Of a DNA stretch of 11,706 bases, positions 6,813 to 11,706 are shown one piece after another. The notes beneath the pieces are model-generated. The model did no database searches and had not been told where the DNA came from. It worked only from the letters and a program-made list of their open reading frames with translations. The stretch is from an uncultured Bacteroidota bacterium (GTDB lineage: Bacteria > Bacteroidota > Bacteroidia > Chitinophagales > Chitinophagaceae), in contig CAIRNW010000363.1 of NCBI GenBank assembly GCA_903879995.1, positions 1-11,706 on the forward strand, read 5' to 3'. Position 1 is the first letter of the stretch. Every line of letters begins with the position of its first letter. Made by a program: the position numbers and the translations under genes.

Positions 6813-7087
6813 ATTATTACCTCACGAACAAGGGGAGAGCCCAACCACTCATTTACTTTTTGCATAATCGTGGCACGCTGAAATTGTAATTCATTTCTGA
6901 GTGGTCCTACTTGTGTATGTATAAAAAGTTTATCGCCTTGAAGCCGAACGCTTTCTGTGTAGCGAGCAATGGTTTTCCCTACTAAACTTTCCCAGGCATC
7001 TTGAATTTGAAAGGCCTGCAATTGATCTCCTACACGGCTTTCTTTAAGGTATAGTTGAAGCGCTTGGGCAAGTGAATAGGTGGACAT
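6806..7087 (-). CDS. DUF721 / DciA-like protein
   Basis: This is a 93-residue cytoplasmic protein. The pattern AWESLVGKTIARYT (31-44) followed by LQGDKLFIHTQVGPLRNELQFQR (49-71) is the DUF721/DciA domain (Pfam PF05258): a helix with W, then a short beta hairpin (KLFIHT) and a helix with LRNEL. DciA in other phyla helps load the replicative helicase; this short form has only the core domain, so the role is inferred. I chose the ATG at 7087; an in-frame TTG at 7102 would add five unlikely residues. It lies 18 nt behind recF on the same strand, an adjacency also known from Actinobacteria, and is probably cotranscribed with it. Its TAG stop overlaps the end of the BT_3928-family gene by 7 bp. Confidence 0.85.
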   Translation of the reverse strand: MSTYSLAQALQLYLKESRVGDQLQAFQIQDAWESLVGKTIARYTESVRLQGDKLFIHTQVGPLRNELQFQRATIMQKVNEWLGSPLVREVIIQ

Positions 7088-7091
7088 GCTA

Positions 7092-7099
7092 CAAAAATA
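7092..7099 (-). promoter_or_regulatory. Possible internal -7 box before the DUF721 gene
   Basis: The minus strand reads TATTTTTG, matching TAnnTTTG, and ends 4 nt before the DUF721 ATG at 7087, within the recF-DUF721 gap. If used, it would give a leaderless mRNA independent of recF. There is no -33 element and the motif is AT-rich, so chance is quite possible. Confidence 0.25.
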
Positions 7100-7105
7100 C
7101 AAGGT

Positions 7106-8200
7106 TTACAAGCAACAGATTTGGTAGGGGAGGTTTAGTTTCTCCAGGTTTGATTCCAAACGATTAGCAGCTGTATCAGTAATAAAAACCTGAGATACCG
7201 TTTGCTGACAAACTAATTGAATTAAGTTCTGTACGCGCACCTCGTCAAGTTTTTCAAAGAGATCATCGAGTAAAAGTAGGGGAGGACTATCGTTTTTGCG
7301 TTCGAGAATATGTAAGGCAGCTAATTTAAGTGCAAATAATAAACTCTTTCGTTGTCCCTGGGAAGCAATATGTTTAAAGGGTTGTTCCTCCAGCGTAAAT
7401 AAAATATCGTCTTTGTGTGGTCCCTGTGAGGTTCGTTGTAATAGCAAATCCCTCTTTAGATGAGTTGATAATAAATTTTCGAAAGAATATTGATCTAATT
7501 GACTTTTATAGTGAATTGTTACGTCCTCTGTTGGCCTGTCCAATGTTTTAGCGATACTGCCATATAAAAGCAAAATCTGGGGTTTTAACTCGTGAATGGT
7601 CTTGTGACGGGCTTCATGAATGAAATTGCCTGCTGGGATGAGTTGTTCATCAATGGCCTCTAAAACAGTTGAAGTGGTTGCCTTCTTTTCAGACATTTCC
7701 TTTAACAAGGCATTTCGTTGTTGGAGCAACTTGTTGTAGTGGATCAAACTCCTCAGGTAAGCTGGATTCAGTTGAGCAATTAATTGATCAAGGAAAGAGC
7801 GCCGTTCTTTACTCTCTCCTGTAATCAACTGAGTGTCATCAGGTGCAATGAATATCAGTGGGTAGTTTCCTATGTGTTCAGAAAGTTTTAAAACTGGTAT
7901 GCCATTTATGGTAACTTCTTTTTTCCCATTTTCGCGTAGCACACAGGTAACCATCTCCTGACTAGTAGAGCGGTTAAAAATACCCTCTAATCTAAAACCC
8001 TCTTGACCTTGTCTGACAGCGGCATGATCAGTGCGGGTAAAATAGCTTTTGGTCAAGCACAGGAAATGAATGGCATCTAGCAAATTTGTTTTACCAACCC
8101 CATTGAAACCAGTAATTCCAACAATCCTTTTTTGGAAAGAAAACTGGTTAGTAGAATAATTCTTGAACTGAGTAAGGGTCAATTGGGTGAGCTGGGGCAT
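7106..8200 (-). CDS. recF: DNA replication and repair protein RecF
   Basis: RecF is an SMC-like ATPase that binds gapped or single/double-strand junction DNA and, with RecO and RecR, helps load RecA. The 364-residue length is close to the usual 360-370. Visible elements: Walker A GFNGVGKT (31-38) followed by NLLDAI, the family segment IAPDDTQLITGESKERRSFLD (118-138), SQGPHKDD (258-265), the ABC signature SQGQRKSLL (280-288) and Walker B LLLLDDLFEKLD (308-319). The ATG at 8200 is preferred: it begins MPQLTQLTLTQFKNY, like other RecF proteins, while an in-frame TTG at 8212 adds four residues with no family support. It is the first gene of a pair with the DUF721 gene. dnaA, dnaN and gyrB are not in the window, so this is not the classical dnaA-recF cluster as far as visible. 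It is divergent from pdhA, with a 64-bp gap. Confidence 0.97.
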   Translation of the reverse strand: MPQLTQLTLTQFKNYSTNQFSFQKRIVGITGFNGVGKTNLLDAIHFLCLTKSYFTRTDHAAVRQGQEGFRLEGIFNRSTSQEMVTCVLRENGKKEVTINGIPVLKLSEHIGNYPLIFIAPDDTQLITGESKERRSFLDQLIAQLNPAYLRSLIHYNKLLQQRNALLKEMSEKKATTSTVLEAIDEQLIPAGNFIHEARHKTIHELKPQILLLYGSIAKTLDRPTEDVTIHYKSQLDQYSFENLLSTHLKRDLLLQRTSQGPHKDDILFTLEEQPFKHIASQGQRKSLLFALKLAALHILERKNDSPPLLLLDDLFEKLDEVRVQNLIQLVCQQTVSQVFITDTAANRLESNLEKLNLPYQICCL

Positions 8201-8237
8201 ATGGAGTTGCAATTTACCTAATGTGGGGTCTTTCCCT

Positions 8238-8245
8238 TATTTTTG
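8238..8245 (+). promoter_or_regulatory. Putative Bacteroidota -7 promoter box for pdhA
   Basis: TATTTTTG matches TAnnTTTG and ends 19 nt before the chosen GTG start of pdhA at 8265. A TTTA at 8213-8216, 21 nt upstream, could be a poor -33 element. The predicted start near 8251 excludes the in-frame codons upstream of it as pdhA starts. It may drive the whole run from pdhA to the EVE gene. Confidence 0.5.
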
Positions 8246-8264
8246 CGACTCAAAATTGAACCCG

Positions 8265-9260
8265 GTGACCAGCAAATTTTCCAAGGAAACTTACCTCTAC
8301 TGGTACGAGCTAATGCAGCTAATCCGTCAATTTGAGTTGATGGCTGAGGAAAAGTATAAGATGGAGGGTAAAATAAGAGGTTTCTTTCATGCATACGTGG
8401 GCCAGGAGGCTATAGCGGCTGGCTGTATGACAGCAACTCGTCCTTCAGACCTTTTCATTACAGCATACCGTGATCATGGTTTAGCCATCGCAAAAGGAGT
8501 CTCCGTCAATAGCTGTATGGCTGAGCTGTATGGTAAAGCCACAGGTTGTGCGAAAGGAAAGGGGGGAAGCATGCACTTTTTCAGTAAAGCCAATAATTTT
8601 TACGGAGGACACGGAATAGTCGGAGCCCAGATTGGTACCGGTGCAGGATTAGCTTTTGCCGAGCAATACAGAGATACTGACAATGTGGTATTGGCTTTCT
8701 TTGGTGATGGAGCCGCCCGCCAGGGAATGTTGCACGAAACATTTAATCTTGCCATGTTGTGGAAGCTCCCAGTTGTTTTCATTTGCGAAAACAACAATTA
8801 TGCCATGGGCACCTCCATACAAAGAACTTCCAACGTAATAGATATCTACAAATTGGCTGATGCATATGAAATGCCAGCCGATATCATTGATGGGATGAGT
8901 GCGGAGGCTGTTCACAATGGAGTAAGCCGAGCCGTTAATCGTGCCCGTGAAAAAGGGGGACCCACTTTGCTGGAAATTAAAACCTATCGTTACAAGGGGC
9001 ACTCCATCAGTGATCCTCAGAAGTATCGAAGTAAAGATGAAGTTGACGAATACCGTGGCAAAGATCCCATACAACAAATCTTACAAACCATACTGGCAGA
9101 AGGACATGCTACACAAGATTTCTTGGACAGTATCAACAAACGCGTAGATGAAATGGTTGCCGCTTCAGTACAATTTGCTGAAGAAAGTCCTTGGCCTGAT
9201 GATAGTGAGGTTTTAAAAGATGTTTATGTAGACGCTAATTATCCTTTTATAATTGATTAA
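8265..9260 (+). CDS. pdhA: Pyruvate dehydrogenase E1 component, alpha subunit
   Basis: E1 alpha, with E1 beta, forms the thiamine-diphosphate enzyme that decarboxylates pyruvate and passes the acetyl group to the lipoyl domain of E2. The chosen frame gives 331 residues, the usual length. Landmarks: RGFFHAYVGQEA (38-49), TAYRDHG (66-72), KGKGGSMHFF (97-106), GGHGIVGAQI (114-123), the thiamine motif GDGAARQG (147-154) through ENNNYAMGTS (175-184), and the loop GHSISDPQKYR (245-255). The start is GTG at 8265: it gives MTSKFSKETYLYWYE, the usual N-terminus, and lies just after a TATTTTTG box. An in-frame TTG at 8256 is the alternative; the next ATG (8313) would cut conserved residues. E1 beta and E2 genes are not adjacent, so they must lie elsewhere. 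Branched-chain 2-oxoacid E1 alpha is a less likely reading. Confidence 0.93.
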   Translation: MTSKFSKETYLYWYELMQLIRQFELMAEEKYKMEGKIRGFFHAYVGQEAIAAGCMTATRPSDLFITAYRDHGLAIAKGVSVNSCMAELYGKATGCAKGKGGSMHFFSKANNFYGGHGIVGAQIGTGAGLAFAEQYRDTDNVVLAFFGDGAARQGMLHETFNLAMLWKLPVVFICENNNYAMGTSIQRTSNVIDIYKLADAYEMPADIIDGMSAEAVHNGVSRAVNRAREKGGPTLLEIKTYRYKGHSISDPQKYRSKDEVDEYRGKDPIQQILQTILAEGHATQDFLDSINKRVDEMVAASVQFAEESPWPDDSEVLKDVYVDANYPFIID

Positions 9261-9267
9261 AATCGAT

Positions 9268-9930
9268 ATGGAAACAACGCAATCACCAAATGTAGTAACA
9301 AGGGTTTGGAATCAGTATAGTAAGCAGCTCAGCTTGATTGCATTGGCTGTGATAGCCTTAATTGCCGCTTGGTATGCTTTTCAGGAGTTTTACCAAAAGC
9401 CTAAAGAGAAAAAAGCTACCGAAGCGCTTTTCCGTGCTGAAGAGTACTACAGAAAAGACTCCGTTGCGCTCGCCTTAAATGGAGATGGGCAAAATCTTGG
9501 TTTTATAAAGTTTATTGAAAAGCATAAGGGCACAGAAGCTGCCAATTTAGCCTGTTTTTATGCGGGAAGCTGTTACCTCAAAATCGGAGATAATGCAAAG
9601 GCCATTACCTACCTTGAAAAGTTTTCCAGTGACTCCAAACTTACGCAAGCACGCGCCTATAAATTATTAGGTGACGCTTATGCTGATAGTGGAAAAAACA
9701 AAGAAGCGTTGGATCATTACAAAAAAGCGGGTCATCATTTTGATAAGGACGAAATTAATTCTCCTGAATACCTTTTTATGGCTGCCTATTTTGCTGATCA
9801 AATCATGAAGGATAATGCAGAAGCAATTGTGCTGTATGAAGAAATTCGCGCTAAATATCCTCGTAGCCAGCAGTCGTTTGATGCAGAAAAAAGTCTAGCT
9901 CGCTTAGGCGTTTATTCTAGTAAAGATTAA
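9268..9930 (+). CDS. Membrane-anchored TPR protein (YfgM-like plan)
   Basis: The 220-residue protein has a short N-terminal tail, one membrane segment (about 21-38, LSLIALAVIALIAAWYAF) and a helical domain with about three tetratricopeptide repeats: 91-124 (CFYAGSCYLKIGDNAKAITYLEKF), 126-159 (AYKLLGDAYADSGKNKEALDHYKKA) and a looser one at 167-200. The plan, an N-terminal anchor followed by TPRs, is that of YfgM, which works with the SecYEG translocon and periplasmic chaperones in Enterobacteria. That role is not shown here, and many Bacteroidota TPR proteins look alike. The ATG at 9268 is preferred over an in-frame TTG at 9253 that would overlap pdhA. It starts 7 nt after pdhA, so it is probably cotranscribed; the association with pyruvate dehydrogenase may be only positional. 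Confidence 0.85.
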   Translation: METTQSPNVVTRVWNQYSKQLSLIALAVIALIAAWYAFQEFYQKPKEKKATEALFRAEEYYRKDSVALALNGDGQNLGFIKFIEKHKGTEAANLACFYAGSCYLKIGDNAKAITYLEKFSSDSKLTQARAYKLLGDAYADSGKNKEALDHYKKAGHHFDKDEINSPEYLFMAAYFADQIMKDNAEAIVLYEEIRAKYPRSQQSFDAEKSLARLGVYSSKD

Positions 9931-9935
9931 ATCCA

Positions 9936-9950
9936 GAACGTTGAACGTTC
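9936..9950. repeat. 15-bp dyad over the lutA-like gene's start codon
   Basis: GAACGTT (9936-9942), a central G, and AACGTTC (9944-9950) form a perfect 7+1+7 palindrome. The TTG start codon occupies 9941-9943, so the dyad covers the initiation site. The loop is too short for a stable hairpin with full arms, but a dimeric DNA-binding protein could use such a site. It could equally be chance, since AACGTT is itself palindromic. Confidence 0.3.
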
Positions 9951-10660
9951 AGCTTTTCATACCCTGTTTTGTTGATCAGCTGTATCCTGATACAGCATTC
10001 AATATGATCAAGGTCCTTGAAAAGGCTGGTTGTACTGTTAGCTATAATCCTAGACAAACTTGCTGTGGGCAGGCTGCATTCAATGCAGGTTACTGGGAAG
10101 AGGCAAAAGAGGTTTGTCAAAAGTTCATTGCTGATTTTAAAGGCATTGAACCCATCGTAGTTCCCAGTGCTTCCTGTGGAGGTTTTGTAAAAAATTACTA
10201 TGCCCGGTTATTTGATAATTCTTCTGTGCATCATGAAGTGCAGGAATTAAAGAACCGAGTAATAGAGTTTTCCAGCTTTCTCTACAACAACCTCGGTACC
10301 ACCCAATTTGGAGCTCGTTTAAAAGGCAAAGCCACTTATCATGATTCTTGCGCAGCTTTACGCGAATGTGGTATTAAGACAGAGCCGCGTGAATTATTAA
10401 AAAAAGTGGAAGGATTGGAGTTTATAGAAATGAATGAAACGGAAACCTGTTGTGGTTTTGGCGGAACTTTTGCTGTAAAATTTGAGTCGATATCGATGGC
10501 GATGGGAGAACAAAAAGTGGAACATGCGTTGGCCACTGGAGCGGAATATTTAATTTCTACGGACCTGTCCTGTCTCATGCATTTACAGGGATATATTCAA
10601 CAAAAAAACTATAATTTAAAAACAATGCATCTGGCTGATGTATTGGCTGCTGGTTGGTAA
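9941..10660 (+). CDS. LutA-like (Fe-S)-binding protein with two cysteine-rich CCG domains
   Basis: The protein has 239 residues, the length of LutA/YkgE, part of the LutABC iron-sulfur complex for L-lactate oxidation. Two CCG (PF02754) domains are seen. Domain 1: Cys9, Cys41-Cys42-Gly43 and Cys79 in PSASCGG. Domain 2: Cys137 in YHDSC, Cys170-Cys171-Gly172 and Cys211 in TDLSC. These fit the CX31-39CCG spacing of heterodisulfide-reductase-type sites. The start is TTG at 9941: MNVQLFIPCFVDQLYP is the conserved N-terminus, there is no in-frame ATG before Met22, and no ATG or GTG lies just upstream. It follows the TPR gene by 10 nt. LutB and LutC do not follow; an EVE gene does. It may join LutB/LutC made elsewhere or serve another electron-transfer partner, so lactate oxidation is only a possibility. 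Confidence 0.87.
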   Translation: MNVQLFIPCFVDQLYPDTAFNMIKVLEKAGCTVSYNPRQTCCGQAAFNAGYWEEAKEVCQKFIADFKGIEPIVVPSASCGGFVKNYYARLFDNSSVHHEVQELKNRVIEFSSFLYNNLGTTQFGARLKGKATYHDSCAALRECGIKTEPRELLKKVEGLEFIEMNETETCCGFGGTFAVKFESISMAMGEQKVEHALATGAEYLISTDLSCLMHLQGYIQQKNYNLKTMHLADVLAAGW

Positions 10661-10670
10661 ATTTTTTCTT

Positions 10671-11075
10671 ATGGCTTATTGGTTACTAAAATCTGAACCC
10701 TTCAAATATTCCTGGGATCAATTAGAGAAGGATAAGAAAACCTTTTGGGATGGTGTAAGAAATTATGCAGCTAGGAATAATCTCCGTGCCATGAAAAAAG
10801 GAGATCTTGCTTTTTTTTATCATAGTAATGAGGGCTTAGCCATAGTGGGAATCGCCAAAATTGTTAAAGAAGCTTACCAAGATCCAACCTCGGAAGATAA
10901 TGCCTGGGTTGCGGTGGATGTAGCACCTTATAAAAAATTAAAAAGAGAAGTGACGCTTGCCCAAATCAAGGCCAACAAACGGTTACAAAATATTGCTTTA
11001 GTTAAACTGAGTCGTTTGTCCGTACAGCCTGTAACTGCAGAAGAGTGGGATATTGTGTTGGAGATGGCCGGTTAA
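10671..11075 (+). CDS. EVE-domain protein (THYN1-like)
   Basis: The 134 residues make one EVE domain (PF01878, PUA-like fold). Motifs: YWLLKSEP (3-10), YSWDQL (13-18), WDGVRNYAARNNLRAMKKGDL (24-44) and FFYHS (46-50), followed by GIVGIAK-like AIVGIAKIV and AYQDP. EVE domains from several organisms bind modified cytosines such as 5-methyl- or 5-hydroxymethylcytosine, and some are fused to restriction enzymes. This stand-alone form is a common housekeeping type whose ligand in bacteria is unproved. The ATG at 10671 starts the conserved MAYWLLKSEP; an in-frame ATG at 10638 would overlap the lutA-like gene by 23 nt and add 11 unconserved residues. It lies 10 nt after that gene. The sequence TTAA at its end supplies the stop codons of both this gene and the convergent saccharopine dehydrogenase. 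Confidence 0.92.
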   Translation: MAYWLLKSEPFKYSWDQLEKDKKTFWDGVRNYAARNNLRAMKKGDLAFFYHSNEGLAIVGIAKIVKEAYQDPTSEDNAWVAVDVAPYKKLKREVTLAQIKANKRLQNIALVKLSRLSVQPVTAEEWDIVLEMAG

Positions 11076-11706
11076 AGGGTAAGAAGCGGAATTACTTTTT
11101 CCTCAAAATAAATACCTTCCTTTTCCAAGGCTGGAAGTATTAGTTGATAAAAGATTGGGGCAACTGGTCTGTATAACCCTGTTAAATTAATCTTGTTTTC
11201 CAAAAAAAGAGTGGCTGAAACTGCCAAAGGCAATCCTACAGTTTTTGCCATAGCCGTTTCAGTAGCGTTTTTTCCATCCAAAACCAACGCGCTTATTAAC
11301 TTGTATATTTTTTCATTTTGCGTATAGATAATTTCATGTTGCATAATTATCCGATCCTGATCTCCGTCGTTCATCTTTAAATTTTGTTCCAGTAATTCCT
11401 GCAGTAAAATAGCAGGGCTATACTGCATTTTTTTGAGTGGGTTACTGCCGCCAAGCAATCCAAGTGCTTTGATTTGTGCTGCAAATACAGGATCGGTTTC
11501 TAACCAGTTTTGGAAAATTTCCTGTTTTCCATTTGCAGACAGAATCTGGCCAATTACCTCAGCTGGATTTTGAGTGGAGTAGGTATTAAAAGGATAGTCC
11601 AGCGTAAGTCCCAACTTGATCAATTTTTTCCACCCGTTAATAAAATCAACATGTCTTAGTGTAGTCCTAATAAACGTCTGTGCTTCTTCAATTTGATAAA
11701 GCGAGA
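11072..11706 (-). CDS. Saccharopine dehydrogenase, C-terminal part (5' partial)
   Basis: Saccharopine dehydrogenases interconvert saccharopine with an amino acid and a semialdehyde or oxoacid in lysine metabolism; in Bacteroidota the homologues may act in lysine breakdown or a related reaction. About 210 C-terminal residues are visible and the frame is open to the right edge, with no stop between 11623 and 11706 (reading SLYQIEEAQTFIRTTLRHVD), so the NAD(P)-binding N-terminus is outside. The seen part is the Sacchrp_dh_C domain: GWKKLIKLGL, GDQDRIIMQHEIIY in the middle, and VGLPLAVSATLFLENKINLTG followed by LYRPVAPIFYQLILPALEKEGI near the end. The apparent start at 11623 is an internal TTG, not the true start. 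It converges on the EVE gene with a 4-bp overlap. The reaction direction and cofactor cannot be told from this fragment. Confidence 0.9.
   Translation of the reverse strand, partial: SLYQIEEAQTFIRTTLRHVDFINGWKKLIKLGLTLDYPFNTYSTQNPAEVIGQILSANGKQEIFQNWLETDPVFAAQIKALGLLGGSNPLKKMQYSPAILLQELLEQNLKMNDGDQDRIIMQHEIIYTQNEKIYKLISALVLDGKNATETAMAKTVGLPLAVSATLFLENKINLTGLYRPVAPIFYQLILPALEKEGIYFEEKVIPLLTL

Noticed and set aside
7101..7105. TTG start for the DUF721 gene at 7102
   Set aside because: It would add MYFCS before the family N-terminus; the ATG at 7087 gives the expected start MSTYSLAQAL.
8187..8264. Upstream extension of the pdhA frame
   Set aside because: It overlaps the start of recF, precedes the TATTTTTG promoter box and encodes residues not typical of PdhA.
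8649..9077. A 142-codon open frame on the minus strand inside pdhA
   Set aside because: It is antisense to the strongly conserved thiamine-binding region of PdhA, has no recognisable domain, and has no promoter or coding context of its own.
10339..10578. Minus-strand open frame inside the lutA-like gene
   Set aside because: It is a shadow of the second CCG domain coding sequence, with no start context or homology.
2385..11075. A single DNA-modification or defence system made of DUF1599, EVE, RecF, DciA-like, DHH and Ndk genes
   Set aside because: These genes are in separate transcription units on alternating strands, most are universal housekeeping genes, and no methyltransferase, nuclease or mobile element is present. 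The shared nucleotide theme is not enough.

Overview
The window is an ordinary, densely packed stretch of a Bacteroidota chromosome, most likely from the Chitinophagales/Chitinophagaceae side of the phylum (an inference from protein character, not a computed placement). The evidence is the protein families (a BT_3928-type DoxX/MauE protein, a duplicated DUF1599 protein, a DUF2141 secreted protein, a Bacteroidota-type UbiD with a GTRKTKELD tail), the lack of Shine-Dalgarno sequences, and TAnnTTTG promoter -7 boxes in front of several genes. The DNA is AT-rich throughout. I see no tRNA, rRNA, CRISPR array, insertion sequence, phage gene or compositional island. No stretch over 300 bases lacks a gene.

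Layout from left to right. 1-1894 (+): the 3' part of a UbiD-family decarboxylase, overlapped by a small secreted DUF2141 protein. 1889-1922: a strong bidirectional terminator. 1948-2364 (-): ndk. 2422-4326 (+): a DHH/DHHA1 phosphoesterase (NrnA type), then an FKBP-type prolyl isomerase lipoprotein. 4319-5149 (-): folP. 5197-6812 (+): a DUF1599 protein translationally coupled to a BT_3928-family membrane protein. 6806-8200 (-): recF followed by a DUF721/DciA-like gene. 8265-11075 (+): pdhA, a membrane-anchored TPR protein, a LutA-like Cys-rich (Fe-S) protein and an EVE-domain protein, with gaps of only 7-10 nt. 11072-11706 (-): the C-terminal part of a saccharopine dehydrogenase running off the window.

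The architecture is compact. Three of the four convergent junctions overlap tail to tail by 4-8 bp and the fourth holds the terminator. The three divergent gaps are 47-64 bp, and each contains at least one TAnnTTTG box. Several proteins handle nucleotides or DNA (Ndk, NrnA-like phosphoesterase, FolP, DUF1599, RecF, DciA-like, EVE), but they lie in separate transcription units, so a shared pathway is not demonstrated.

I do not find a clear new biological system. The best candidate for unexplained biology is the ATGA-coupled DUF1599/BT_3928 pair: a cytoplasmic, internally duplicated, nucleotide-associated domain protein joined to a membrane protein with a CGCFGDC motif and an apparent thioredoxin-like tail lacking CXXC. 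Lesser leads are the degenerate first FKBP domain, the LutA homologue without LutB/LutC beside it, the dyad over the lutA TTG start, and an 11-bp perfect inverted repeat inside folP.
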